In this document: positions 9,236 through 20,165 of the stretch, piece after piece
Layout: every line of letters starts with the position of its first letter
Numbering within the stretch: the first letter of the stretch is position 1
Assembly (NCBI GenBank): GCA_963751955.1
Contig: CAVVWM010000002.1
Span: 558,001-622,000, forward strand
Reading direction: 5' to 3'
Source: JABDIY01 sp963751955
GTDB lineage: Bacteria; Actinomycetota; Acidimicrobiia; Acidimicrobiales; SZUA-35
Length of the DNA: 64,000 nucleotides
Notes under the pieces: model-generated
The model's database searches: none
What the model was told of the DNA's origin: nothing
Seen by the model: the letters and a program-made list of their open reading frames with translations, nothing else
Program-made: the position numbers and the translations under genes

Positions 9236-10174
9236 TCAGACAACGTGTTCGCGGAACTCCACGACGTTGTACGCCGTGACCTTCACCGCGGTCTTGGCCC
9301 GAACCGACGCTGACCGCGGGAACCCGAGTGTCGGGCCAAGTTCGCCGAAGTACTGCCCAGCCTTCATGACTCGAATCGGTTCCTCAGACCCATCGGCCAG
9401 GACCCGAATCACGTCGACCTCGCCTTCATCGATCACGTAGACCAGAGAGCTTCTGTCGCCCTGTTCGAAGATCGACTCACCCGCCACATACTCAACTTGA
9501 ATTGGCCCGTCGTCACCGCCCTCGTGGTCGGGGGCCATCTGAACGATCCGATCAGCTACCGGGAGAAGTCGGTCATCGTGGGTGGAAACGACGATGATCC
9601 GGCCCCGGCTCCGTAACTCACGGAGCAGGCGGATGACCTGTTCGGCCTGGATGTAGTCGAGGTTGGCGGTCGGTTCGTCGGCCAGGAGCAGTTGGGGATC
9701 GTGAGCGAGACCACGGGCGAGTGCAACACGCTGCTGCTGCCCACCGGAGAGCCGGCCCGGCTTGTGGGTCATGCGATCGGTGAGACCGACGGTGGCCATC
9801 AGTTCGGTCGCTCTGGCGAAAGCCTGCTTGCGCTTCGATCCACCCAACATGAGCGGCACCGCCACGTTCTCCAAGGCGCTGAGGGACGGAATGAGATTGA
9901 ACGCCTGAAAGACGAAGCCAACCTCGGTGCCGCGATAGCGATCCAAGGCCTTGGATCCGAGTTGATCCACACGGGTATCGCCCAGCGCGATCGAGCCGCC
10001 GGTGGGGGTGAGAATGCCTCCGAGGCAGGACAGCAATGTCGTTTTGCCGGACCCTGACGGACCGAGCAACACGATGAGCTCTCCCGGCTCGGCGGAAAAC
10101 GTGAGACCGTCGATCGGGCGGACCGCATATCCCTCGTGCACGAACTCGACGGTCAGATCCTGCACCTCCAGCAC
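9236..10174 (-). CDS. ABC transporter ATP-binding protein (MacB/LolD type) fused to a cyclic-nucleotide-binding domain
   Basis: A 312-residue ATPase. The GTG start at 10174 lies 2 nt after the permease stop. Residues 1-220 form a LolD/MacB-like ATPase: Walker A GPSGSGKTT, Q-loop FVFQAFNLIPSL, signature LSGGQQQR, Walker B LLLADEPTANLD and switch His in STHDD. Residues about 228-312 form a CNB domain with the phosphate-binding cassette FGELGPTLGFPRSASV, which keeps the Glu and Arg that bind the cyclic phosphate. The fusion suggests that ATPase activity or assembly is gated by cAMP or cGMP. It is the third gene of a patatin-permease-ATPase operon. Confidence 0.9.
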   Translation of the reverse strand: MLEVQDLTVEFVHEGYAVRPIDGLTFSAEPGELIVLLGPSGSGKTTLLSCLGGILTPTGGSIALGDTRVDQLGSKALDRYRGTEVGFVFQAFNLIPSLSALENVAVPLMLGGSKRKQAFARATELMATVGLTDRMTHKPGRLSGGQQQRVALARGLAHDPQLLLADEPTANLDYIQAEQVIRLLRELRSRGRIIVVSTHDDRLLPVADRIVQMAPDHEGGDDGPIQVEYVAGESIFEQGDRSSLVYVIDEGEVDVIRVLADGSEEPIRVMKAGQYFGELGPTLGFPRSASVRAKTAVKVTAYNVVEFREHVV

Positions 10175-10176
10175 TG

Positions 10177-11220
10177 CTAGGCCCCCGGTCCTGAGAACGC
10201 CGCCGCCGGATCGGACCTGGTCACGCTGCGCATTCCACCGAGGCCGGCGACGATTGCCACCACGACCGCAACGAGGGGTATCTGCCAATAGGCCTTTGCC
10301 GGCACACGGACCTTCAGCGGGAAGACGGGCTCGATGAGGGCCTGAAGAATGGCGGCGAGGATCACAGCCGAGAGCGCTATCAGAATTGCCTGAAGACCAA
10401 TGCTGAGGACGAGATCCCGGCTGCCGACACCCATCGCCTTCAGCACCGCGAAGTCTCGCTGCCGTTCGAGTGCGCTGAGGTACACAACGGCGCCAATGAT
10501 GATTGCTGCGACCATCCACAGCAGCGCTCGGATCAGTGACACCGAACTCACTGCGTTTTCGAGCGGTCCGAGGGCGTCTTCGGCGACCTGTTGGGGCGAG
10601 AGCACCTGGACCCCGTCTGGAAGCGCGGTTGGTCCGTCGGACAGCAACACCCCCATCGTGACCGGGCGTCCATCGAACAGGGCGTTCCGGGCTTCGTCGA
10701 TGCCGAGGAAGATCACCGGCAGGCCGGCCAGCACCGTGGTGTCATCGTGAATCCCGACGATGGTCAGCTCGGTTGTCCCCAGGGCCACCTGGTCACCGAT
10801 GCTGAACCCGGCGGTGCGGTCGATGACGGCCTCGCCTGCTTGTTGAGCGGCCCGGCCATCGACCGGAACCGGGGACCCGAGAGCACCGATTTCGTGGCCG
10901 ATGACCAGTGCCTCCTGGGGTTCGCCATCGGAGTTGAGGCTGCCCCGTGCCACGATCACCTCTGCTGCATCTGGCCCCTCGATGGCGTTCCCGACGTCGG
11001 GGCTCAAAGTCGCAGATGCGGTGAACGGTCCCGAGATGCCGGCCGGTACCACCCACACCTTGGCTCCTACGGCGTCGACGGCATCGAAGGGTTCCCGGTT
11101 GAATTGTTCGATGAGGCCGGTCATGAGGAACAGCAACGCCATCACGACGGCAACGCCGACCGACACTACGACGAAGCGGACCGCCCGAAACTGAAGGTCA
11201 CGCAGTGTCAGCAGCAGCAT
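10177..11220 (-). CDS. FtsX/MacB-type ABC transporter permease
   Basis: A 347-residue permease with one N-terminal helix (residues about 15-36), a large extracytoplasmic domain (about 40-230) and three C-terminal helices. This is the four-helix layout of the FtsX/MacB/DevC class. The typical ERQRDFAVLKAMGVGSRDL coupling-helix sequence is present at about residues 250-270. Such permeases mechanically couple ATP hydrolysis to lipoprotein or glycolipid movement or to peptidoglycan hydrolase activation rather than to solute uptake. The gene overlaps the end of the patatin gene by 23 bp and is followed by its ATPase. Confidence 0.88.
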   Translation of the reverse strand: MLLLTLRDLQFRAVRFVVVSVGVAVVMALLFLMTGLIEQFNREPFDAVDAVGAKVWVVPAGISGPFTASATLSPDVGNAIEGPDAAEVIVARGSLNSDGEPQEALVIGHEIGALGSPVPVDGRAAQQAGEAVIDRTAGFSIGDQVALGTTELTIVGIHDDTTVLAGLPVIFLGIDEARNALFDGRPVTMGVLLSDGPTALPDGVQVLSPQQVAEDALGPLENAVSSVSLIRALLWMVAAIIIGAVVYLSALERQRDFAVLKAMGVGSRDLVLSIGLQAILIALSAVILAAILQALIEPVFPLKVRVPAKAYWQIPLVAVVVAIVAGLGGMRSVTRSDPAAAFSGPGA

Positions 11221-12943
11221 CGGCCATCTTCCTGTCGGGTCTTGTCTCGAGCCACTCGGCGATCGGTTCCTGGGCTAAACGGTAGCCCCGATCGGCCACG
11301 GTTCTGGCGTCGTCGAAGGCCAGGAGGGACACCCCGCTCAGGTGAGGCCGCAGCACCAGGTCAGCCATCCCGGCGGCGAGTTGATCGTCGCGCAGTTTCA
11401 TCGATCCGACGATCATGGTTCGCAGCAGAACACCGGTGACACCAGGGAGGCGGCTCTTGCGCCGACCCAACGCTGATCGAAGAGCCTTCCAGCCAGAGAC
11501 GCTCAGTCCAAAGTCACGCTTGGCCTGTGGCCCAACCGGAGCGGCAAGGTCAACCGCGATGATCGTGTCGACCAAGTTGGCGGCACGAAGCGGCCCGATC
11601 GGGAGGTTGTCGAGCACGCCTCCGTCGACCAGCAGGTGGCCTGCCATTGGAACCGGTGGGATGACCCCGGGGATGGCAACGGTCGCTCGGGCGGCGGGGG
11701 TGATGGGACCCGAATCGTGGACCTGCACCTGGGAGGTGCTCAAATTGGTGGAGACACAGAGGAACGGCAGAGCCAGATCCTCGATGTCCATCCCACCGAA
11801 CTCTTTGTTGATCCCCTTGGTGATTCGGGCCCCTTTCACCAAGGAAACGAGCGGCAGGGTGTAGTCGAGGACACCCTTGAAGCGTTGGTGGGCGATCTCG
11901 ATGAGCTCATCGGCCGGTTTGCCCAAGGCGATCGAGGCACCGATGATCCCCCCGATCGAGGAGCCGGCCACGGCGTCGATCTCGACGCCGGCCTCGCAGA
12001 GGGCCTTGTAGACCCCGAGGTGGGCAAACCCGCGAGCGCCACCGCCGCCCAGTACCAGACCGGTGCCGGTTCCGGTGAGCAAACGGGCGAGACGAGCCAG
12101 GTCGCTCGAGTCTCCTCGCCGCAGATGCACCACACGGTCCGCGCCCCAGCGTTCCGCAACTGCTGACAGCCCTCGCGGATCCGGTTCGGTGGTTTCTCGC
12201 ACCACTGCGATCCACAGCTCTCCTCGTCCGCCGAGCCTGGCAGCGGCTGTAAATGCCTTGGCGGCCCGCTCCTCGTCCTTGGTCAACCGTGACGAGAGGA
12301 CGACGACCGCTCGGTCCGCCCGTTGCAGTGCGATCTCGGACCACCCCGGGGAGGCGCGGTCCGCCTCGAGAATGAGGTGATCGTTGGCGGCTTCCAACTG
12401 GTCGAGAAGATGTTCGGCCTGAAGAAGGTCGAGGTCGGCTGTTCCCCCGATTGCCTGTGCCGCCGACGCGGCGCTGACGTGGGCGACTCTTCCGGCTGTC
12501 TCCACCTTCTTCATGAGGCGGGAGGTGAAGATGCGAGGGTCGATCTCGGGGTGGGCGATTGCAACAGCCACGCTGTTGATGCTCGACGGGTTGGGTCCGG
12601 GTCGTGACAGGCGCCGAACCACGGTCCGGGTGACGCCGATCAAGAATCCCCCGTGTTCCCGTGACAGTCGGTCGAAGTCCGCTCGACTCAGCACGGCGAG
12701 CGAGCTGGCGCGGTCGGCTCTCACCGATGCGGTCCGCGGACGGTCTTCCAGCAAGCCGATCTCTCCGATTATGGCGCCCCGCCCGACCCTGCGAAGCACG
12801 TTCCCGGGGTCGTAATCACCGGTGAAGATCTCCATCCGACCGGTGATCACGAAATAGGCCGCGTCGGATTCGTCGCCCTCGGCGAACAGCGGCTGACCCG
12901 CTTCGATCCGGATACGGCACGAGAACTCGTTCGACATCGGCAA
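11198..12943 (-). CDS. Patatin-like phospholipase with N-terminal cyclic-nucleotide-binding domain (NTE/RssA family)
   Basis: A 581-residue lysophospholipase-like protein. Residues about 10-110 form a CNB domain with cassette IGEIGLLEDRPRTASV (Glu and Arg kept). A Rossmann-like linker region follows (about 130-290), then the patatin domain: oxyanion GGGGARGF (near 298), nucleophile elbow GSSIGG (near 329) and catalytic Asp in VDGGVLDNLP (near 443). It would hydrolyse membrane phospholipids under cyclic-nucleotide control. The annotated ATG cuts the CNB domain short. An open frame at 12,900-13,049 supplies a fitting N-terminal helix (ELIADVERVLV), suggesting one frameshift near 12,900 and a true start at GTG 13049. 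Confidence 0.88.
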   Translation of the reverse strand: MPMSNEFSCRIRIEAGQPLFAEGDESDAAYFVITGRMEIFTGDYDPGNVLRRVGRGAIIGEIGLLEDRPRTASVRADRASSLAVLSRADFDRLSREHGGFLIGVTRTVVRRLSRPGPNPSSINSVAVAIAHPEIDPRIFTSRLMKKVETAGRVAHVSAASAAQAIGGTADLDLLQAEHLLDQLEAANDHLILEADRASPGWSEIALQRADRAVVVLSSRLTKDEERAAKAFTAAARLGGRGELWIAVVRETTEPDPRGLSAVAERWGADRVVHLRRGDSSDLARLARLLTGTGTGLVLGGGGARGFAHLGVYKALCEAGVEIDAVAGSSIGGIIGASIALGKPADELIEIAHQRFKGVLDYTLPLVSLVKGARITKGINKEFGGMDIEDLALPFLCVSTNLSTSQVQVHDSGPITPAARATVAIPGVIPPVPMAGHLLVDGGVLDNLPIGPLRAANLVDTIIAVDLAAPVGPQAKRDFGLSVSGWKALRSALGRRKSRLPGVTGVLLRTMIVGSMKLRDDQLAAGMADLVLRPHLSGVSLLAFDDARTVADRGYRLAQEPIAEWLETRPDRKMADAAADTA

Positions 12944-13251
12944 TCAGTTCAGGGGTTACCGCACAACCCATCTCCTCGAGAAACGAGGGAATCGACGAGA
13001 TCACCAGCGCCCGGAGCGCCTGATCTTCAGTTGCCTGCCTCTTATTCACTCAGTTTCAGCCTTGGATTGTGTGGTGAAGTGCGATGGGCAGCGACGCATA
13101 TTCGGCGCGTCGCCCGGGGTCGCTCTGATTCAGGAACATAGCAAATGATCCGGCTCGGACATGGCGAACCACGCATCGATCGGGAGGACACCGATCGACC
13201 GAGCCAGGAAGAGCAAGAGCCCCGGAATCGTCGTCATGAATTGGACCGGAC

Positions 13252-14700
13252 CTAGCCGATCACAACGTGAATCGCGTCGAGTTTCTTGTCGAAGCCGTAG
13301 TCCTTGCCGTTCCAGAACTCGGTGAAGGTGTCCGAACCACCGGTGCGGCGCAGGATGATCTCGTCGTCGTCGGCCACCATCAGGTCGGCCTCGGTGCCGG
13401 AGACGCCCGTGAGCTTGTTCAGGTCGGATGCCGAGCCGTCGAGGACGAGCGCCCAACTCGTCGGCGTGGCGCTGTCCCCACGGATCAGGTCCTCGTCGGA
13501 GAAGGACAGAGCACCACCGCCGGTGGCGGGCACGTTGCCGTTGCCCTTGGTCGAGATCACAGCGGCGCCGGAGTCGAAGGTGAGGGCATCGATGTCCTCG
13601 TTGTTGGACGTCAGGCCACCGTTCGACCCCGGATAGACGATCGACAGCGTGCCCGCCGTGTCGGCCCCGACCGACGTGGGAGCCAAGCGCAGAAGATCGG
13701 AGTCGTCCACGTTCCCGACACCGGCGACATTGATCGCCTTGTCGAGGCTGAGGGTCACGCTGCCGTCAGTGTCGACGTGGACGGCATCGATGCCGGCACC
13801 GCCCAGCCCGATGTCGGAGCCGTCGATGAACATCTGCCAGCGGCCGGTGGCAGAGTCGAACATAGGACATCTCGTCCTCGTAGTCGATGCCGCCCACATC
13901 GCCCTTGGACGGCGAGCTGACGTAGATCAGATCGCCTGTCACCGGCTGTTCTGGTCGAACGGCGAACCCGACGTGCAGACCGTCGATCGGTCCGGCGTCG
14001 AAGCCCTGGAGATCGAAGATGTCGAATGTGCCCGAGGTGGTCGAGCCGAACCTTCCGGTGAAGACGAAGACGTCCTCCGGTCCGATCTCGAGGTCGCCGT
14101 ATTTGACCTTCTTGCCGGAGGCGCCGTAGAGCTGCGGATTCAAGGCGTCGTTATAGAGCCATGCCGCCTCGAGCGCCTTGTTCTTGAGGCCGACGTCGGA
14201 GCCGTCGAAGAAAAGCTCGAAGGTCGACCCGCCGAGGCGGAGGAGGTCTTCACCGTCGCCTTCGAGCTGTCCCCCGCCGGTCCCGGGCACCTCGACCTTG
14301 CCGGCCGTGGACAGGATCAGGTTCGAGCCGGAGCGGGTGATGGCGTCGATGTCCTCTGAGCCCTTGGTGAACCCCACGGTGGAACCGTCGACGAGAACGG
14401 CGGTGAAGCTGCCGGCGGTGTTCGCTCCCAGGCTGGTGGGCACGAAGCGTGACCACGTCGGTGTCCTCCGCCTGGCCAATGCCGGCGAGGGTCACCTTCT
14501 TGCCAAAGCTCATGTTGATCGCCTCGATACCCGATGGGCCGGTGATCAGCTCGAAGCCGTCCACCGGGGTCTTGTCCAGGCCGACGTCGGAGCCGTCGAA
14601 CACGAGCGACCACTGTCCGGTAGCGGTGTTGAAGGCGATGATGTCCTCTTCATTGTAGCTGACACCGCCGACTTCGCCGTCCTTGGACGAGCTCAGGTAG
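13252..14700 (-). repeat. Protein-level repeats of DGSDVGL / SEDIDA type
   Basis: At least six units of about 50-60 residues repeat in the C-terminal part of the giant protein. Shared elements are W-LVFDGSDVGL, a short IDA- or IEA-containing strand, a glycine-rich VAGVGNVDDSD or LAGIGQAEDTD turn, then a PTSLGANTAGS-like stretch and FTKGSEDIDAI. The pattern suggests a beta-propeller-like or solenoid adhesive region. Units are visible in three frames because of the frameshifts at about 14,450 and 13,870. Confidence 0.7.
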
Positions 14701-17700
14701 ACGACCGTGTCGACCATGACCGGTCCGGCGGAGGCCGGCGAATAGGTCCTGTCGGCGCTGTTCGGCCCCAGGAATCGGGCGGAAACCGTGTACGGCCCGC
14801 CAGGCGGGAGATCGATCCTGGCGACGCCCTTCAGGTTGGTGATGGCCGATCTCACCATCGTGGTCGACCCGTCGACGACGGTGAAGAAGACCGTGCGCTG
14901 GTCCAGCGTGGCTCCTCCGGCGGTGGTGAGTCGGGCCGTGATCCCGGTTGGTTCGCCGAGGCGGCTCGGCGCGACGGCAAGGGCAAGACTGGTGTTGGCC
15001 CTGTTCACGGTGAAGAGGGTGCTCACCGAGGACGGGGCGCGGTCGGCGTCGCCGCCATAAGCAGCCCGGAGTTGGTACGTGCCGGCCACCGCCGACACCG
15101 GCAACGAGACGCTCGCCTCACCCAAGGCGTTTGTGGTGTCGAACCGTGGTGAACCGGTGGCGAGCGAGAATTGAATGCGCTGGCCTGCAATCATCGGTGA
15201 GAGGGTGGCGCTGACCTCGATGCTGGAACCGAAAGGCACCGGAGGCCGGGGCGAAGATCGTCAGCGAGGTGGGCTCGGGGTTCGGAGCAGGGGCATCGCT
15301 CTCGATCTGGTAGAAGCTGCCCAGGTTGTCGTCGAGGACGACGAGTCCGACGCCGCTGGCCGCCTGGACCACGTAGTCGAGCGAGGTCACGTCCGGCAGT
15401 GTCCCGGTCCAGCGGGTCGAATCGTTGGGATCCTGAGCGAGGTCCAATGACGCCCAAGTCGGCGTGCCATTCTTGTTGTAAGTGACCCACACCTCCTGGA
15501 CGCCGGCGGCGGGATCGCCGACCACGAACACCTCGAAGTCGACCCCTCCTGCGTCGTTCGGCGTTGCCGAGACACCGCTGACGGTCGGCGGTGCCGACAG
15601 CGCCGGCGTGACCGAGCCCGACGGGGTTTCATAGGTCTCAGTGTTGTCGCTGTAGTAGAGGCGGAAACCGAGATCACTGAACCGGCGGATCGTCGCGTCG
15701 CGGTCGCCGATTTGGTCCACGCGGTGCTGGGCCGGGGTGATGTTCAGCCTGGTTCCGTCGTTGCCTCCGGTGAGCTCGCCGTAATAGTTGACAGTGGCGA
15801 GGCGCATCGGGAAGAAGATCTCCGACGCGAACGGTGTGTGCACACCCCGTAGCTCGGTGGTCGGTGCCCCCGTCAGTGGGATGAGGGTCTCTTCGGTGAA
15901 CGTGCCACCCCGGAATCCGACACCTCGGAGCACCTGACCGTCCACCGACACGTCCAGCGACACCAGCGGCAGGGCGGGTTCGGCCGGGTTGGTTACCACG
16001 CCGTCGGGGCCTTGATAGTAGGTTGCGGTCACGTCCTCGAAGTCTTCGGGCACGAGGGGGCGGTCGGGCAACGGATCGGGCAGTTCTTTGAGCACGACCG
16101 TCCTCTCGGTGGTCGTGATGCCGGACAATCCCAGATCGAACGACTCGAGACCGAGACCACCGGGCGCACTGACCGTGTCCGACCTCCCGGGCCCGGCGGC
16201 GAAGGCGGCGAGTTGGCCGCCGGTGAGAACGGGCGTCGAGTCGGGGGCATCCAGTCGATCGCCAGTCATGTCGACGCTGATCATCGGGCAGGCCGAACAC
16301 GGTGCTGATGATCACCGACTTGCGGTGCAGACCCCGCAGGTCCGGGCGTTGTCTCGAGGTAGCGCTGCTTGGCCGCCACCAGAGCCTCACCGACCGACAC
16401 CGGCGCCGGTCCCGGTCCGCAGTTCCTCGGAGAAATTGACGTAGAGCCGTTCGCTGTACTCGACGAAGTCGGTGTCGCCGTACTGGTAGCCGGTGCCGGC
16501 GATCAGGGTGGCGCCCTTCTGAGCGAACGCCTGGGCCCAGTCGAGCGGGAGGGTCACGCCGGGCACGATCTCGCCGTTGACGATGTTGTAGCCGGAGTGG
16601 CAGCCGCCGCTGAACACGATCGAGTTCGTGTAGTCGACGGTGGAGGCGGCCAACTCGGTGGTGATCACCGAGGTCTGGTAGTCGGCGGCCAGGGCGCTGT
16701 TGGCGCTGAAGTGGCCGGCCAGGAACACCAGATCGTGCTCGGCCAGCATGTCGAACAGCTCGGTGCGGAGGTCATCAGCGGTCCAGCTGGCCGGATCGTC
16801 CGGCGACTGGTCGGCGGGATCGATCAGACCGTCCGACCGGTAGCGCCGGTGCCGGCATCGAGGTTGGCCTTGCACCTGCTTCGGCCGTAGTCGGTGAGGA
16901 AGTCGTAGCCGGTCACCAGCGACGACGACGGAGCTGACCACACCGTCGGTCGTCGCGAGGTAGGCATCGATCACGCGTGATCGCCTCGGCCGCCGTCTCG
17001 ACCACGCGACCGACGGCGAGGTCGGGAATCGGGATCGACCCGTCACCTGGCGCTGACCGAGAGTTCGGCGCCGTATTCGTCCTGGCCGAGGATGTAGTTG
17101 AGCCGCAGCGCCGCCTGCGAGGCGCTGTCGTCGTCGACCGGCGGCTCGTAGTCCTCGCTCGGGTCCGAGCAGGGCCTGGTCGGGGTAGCGGAAGAACGGG
17201 ATCGAGTCGTCGCCGCCGACCAGGGTGACGTACGCGAGGTCGTCGTTCCGGTAGCAGTCGACGATGTTCTTGATGCTCTGGGCCACCAGGTTGGTGGCAT
17301 AGACACAGCTGGTGTTGTCGGCGGCCTGGGTGCGGAGAGCCGAGACGCTCCGAGATCACTCCGGCCAGGTCGATGACCACACCGTCGACCTCGGGCCGGG
17401 CGGCGAGGGCGTTCAGACGCTGCTCGAGCTCGGAGTCAGCGGTGTGCCCTCGATCCCGGTCGAATCCCACAGGATCACCGTGTCGACTTCGCTGCCAGCA
17501 CTGGACGGCCGGGTTCGGGGCGATCGACGAATCGCGTCGCGTCGCAGGTGATGCCTGTCGAGCACGGCGCTCAGCGTCGAAGCTGTCGTCGGCGTCGAAG
17601 GCGCCGTTGCGGCCGGTCACCCGGACGTAGTAGATCGCCGGTGTTGTTCCAGGTGTTGGCAACGGTCACCTCGTCGGCGGTGCCGTCATTGGCCGAGACC

Positions 17701-20070
17701 GCCACGATGCTGCGGGTCTGGGCGCTGGCGAAGGCCTCGGGGCTGAACACGCTCGGCGCAGAACACCGAGGCTGAACACGCTCGGACTGAACACGCTCGG
17801 GTGCGCTCTGAGCGGCGCTGAACACGACTGGGCGAGAACACCGACGGGCTGAACACGCTCGGGCGAGAACACGCTCGGACTGAACACGCTCGGCGAGAAC
17901 ACCGACGGACTGAACACGCTCGGCGAGAACACCGACGGACTGAACACGCTCGGACTGAACACGCTGGGGGCGTAGGCATCGGGGCTGAACACGCTCGGCG
18001 AGAACACCGACGGACTGAACACGCTCGGGCTGAACACCGACGGCGCGAACTCGGCGCTCAACCGATTGAGCGTCGTCGACGTCGGTGTCGTCGGCGGTGT
18101 CCTCTTCGTAGGCCTGGCCGATGTCGCGGAACAGGGCCAGGTCGTAGTTGGCGGGCAGGTTGCCCAGGTTGACGGTCACCTGTGCCCCGGGCTGCACGGC
18201 AAACTTGTACCAGCGGGCAACCCCGGGGCCATCGATGAAGCCGTCGAACGTCTCTCCCGATGCGGGGATCACTTTCGCTCGGGGCCAGCTGGTGTTGTCC
18301 TCAACGCTGATGGCGATACATGGCGACGGGTCGCCCGAACCGAACGAAGCGGCGACGAAGCCGGACGTGACCGCGCCCTCGGTGTTGTTGTCGATGGCGA
18401 GGGCGAAGAACAACTCACCGAATTCATCGGTCTGGAAGAGAATCTCCTCGTCTCCGCTGAACGAGCCCAGGAAGTCCGGTTCTTCTCCGAGGGATCCGTC
18501 GCTACAAGTGCTGCTGTAGAAGACGTTGAGCTCGCCGCTGGTCTCGGGTTCCTCGGTGGTGAGAATGCCGACCAGACCGGTCTCCGAACCTAACAGCGGG
18601 ACCGCCTGTTGCAGTACGACAACGCCACCCACCTCTTCGACCACGATGTCGAACTCGGCGGTGTCCGACACGACCACATCGGATGCGGTTCCGAAGCCGG
18701 TGATCGAGCCTGATTCAGGCACGTCACCAGACGCCACATCCACCTCGAACTGCAGCTCGAGCCCGGCGCCGTCGACGAAGAACTCGCTGACGCACTGGGT
18801 CTCGAATACGCCACCATCGATGTCGACCTCGATCTCGACGCACCAGACCACGTCGGTGCCCGTCCTCCAGGATGAAGACATCGGGGTCTGGGAGTTCCAG
18901 AGGAAATTCCTCACCGGGGATGATCAGGAAAGACGACTCGGTAGCGACCGATAGGCCGTCGCTGAGTGCGGCCCGGATGTCGTCGAGGGACACGCCATCA
19001 CCACGACTCTCGAAGCGGATGCTGACCGGAGTCGATCCCCCGACGGGAACCTCGTCCCCGTCGGCTGTCACTTCTACGCCCAGCACTAGGAACTCGGCGG
19101 TGTCGGCGGCCCGGAAGCCACCGACCACACCACCGGCGTCGACCGTCGCAGTGCTCGACACCTCGACTGGATCGATATCGCTCACCAACACGTCGAACTG
19201 GAGCTCCAGACCGTCGGTCGGGTCGATGAAGAACCCCTCGCCGTCTCCAAACCAGTACAAGTCATCGGGCCGCTCGATGGTGGCGCCGACCACCGGATCG
19301 GTGCCCTCTCCGGAAGGACCCTGCACCACGACGGAGGATCCAGGGACATAGCTGAGCCCTTCGCCCAGGTTGGCGCTGATCTCATCGAGGGATTGCTCAC
19401 CGGTGAACTGCACGCTTATCGTGGTGGTTGATCCAGGTGCAACCGCATCGTCGAAAGAGCTGACACTGATGTCGTACCCGTCGATGGCTGTTGCCGCCAG
19501 CACACCATTCAGGTTTTCGTTTGTATCGAAATTGCTGCCGTCTAGGCGGAATCCGTATCGGTCGCCGGGGGCAAAGGCGAAGTCGGCCGTACCCGAGTAC
19601 GAGAATCCGCCGGATGGCGGCCCTTGTCCATCGTTCTTGGGGCCCTCGTCGAGAAGGGTGACTTCCGAGACCGTGTCGAATCCTTCGCCGTTGGGGCGCT
19701 CGACGAATGCTTTCAGTCCGACGGTGACCTGAAAGAAGGCGTGAAACCCGTCGTAGTCCCAGGCGATCTCTCGATAGCCGTTCGTCGTCGCCACGGTGGC
19801 GAACTCCCACGAACCAGATTCGCCGTTATCCTCACCGGGGTCGGGGACGTTGTAGGAGAACGCGGGGAGATCGACAGAGCCGTCGCTCAGCACAGTGAAG
19901 GTGCCGCCCGTAGTGGGGCCCTGGGAGCCAACCCAGAGTGGTTCTTCAATAGGGGCGGCGGTGGCCGGGACGGCGAAAAGCGTCGCTGCGATCATTGCCA
20001 CGATCACTGCTGCGAGCCGTAAGGTCGCGCCTGCGACCCCTTGCCGTCGTCGAATCGAATTGTTATCCAC
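13252..20070 (-). CDS. Giant secreted protein with gingipain-like (C25) peptidase domain and multiple repeat regions, frame-disrupted
   Basis: Reconstructed span of about 2,270 codons read through at least ten apparent frameshifts (for example one extra base in CCC at 18859-18861 and one near 18066). Order: GTG start at 20070 with a GGAG site; signal peptide ending ATAA; two related beta-sandwich domains (20.0-18.6 kb); a pre-peptidase-like domain (RWYKFAVQPGAQVTV); SVFSP pentapeptide repeats (about 18.06-17.74 kb); and a C25-like domain (17.5-16.4 kb) with LAYVTLVGGDDSIPFFRYPD, FLAGHFSAN (His) and FSGGCHSGYN (Cys dyad). A beta-rich region with an Ig-like domain follows (16.3-14.8 kb), then DGSDVGL-type repeats (14.7-13.25 kb). 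The C25 assignment rests on motifs only. It could instead be several genes, but no start or RBS supports splitting it. Confidence 0.7.
17740..18062 (-). repeat. 15-bp tandem repeats encoding SVFSP pentapeptides
   Basis: A run of about 17-20 near-identical 15-bp units (plus-strand GAACACGCTCGGACT and GAACACCGACGGGCT variants) encodes SVFSP in one minus frame, interrupted once by DAYAP. Frame is lost and regained several times between about 17,760 and 17,900, where units have lost or gained a base. The tract probably forms an extended Pro/Ser linker between the pre-peptidase-like domain and the C25-like domain. Confidence 0.85.
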
Positions 20071-20165
20071 TGTGCTCTCCACTCCAACTAACACGTTCGC
20101 CCTCGTCAGCGACGTTACCTGAAGATCATGAGCCTGACGAACGGGATTGCGGGGGCAACTTTGCC

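Noticed and set aside
17740..18062. 15-bp repeats considered as a CRISPR array
   Set aside because: Units are contiguous with no spacers, period is 15 bp, and they encode SVFSP in frame.
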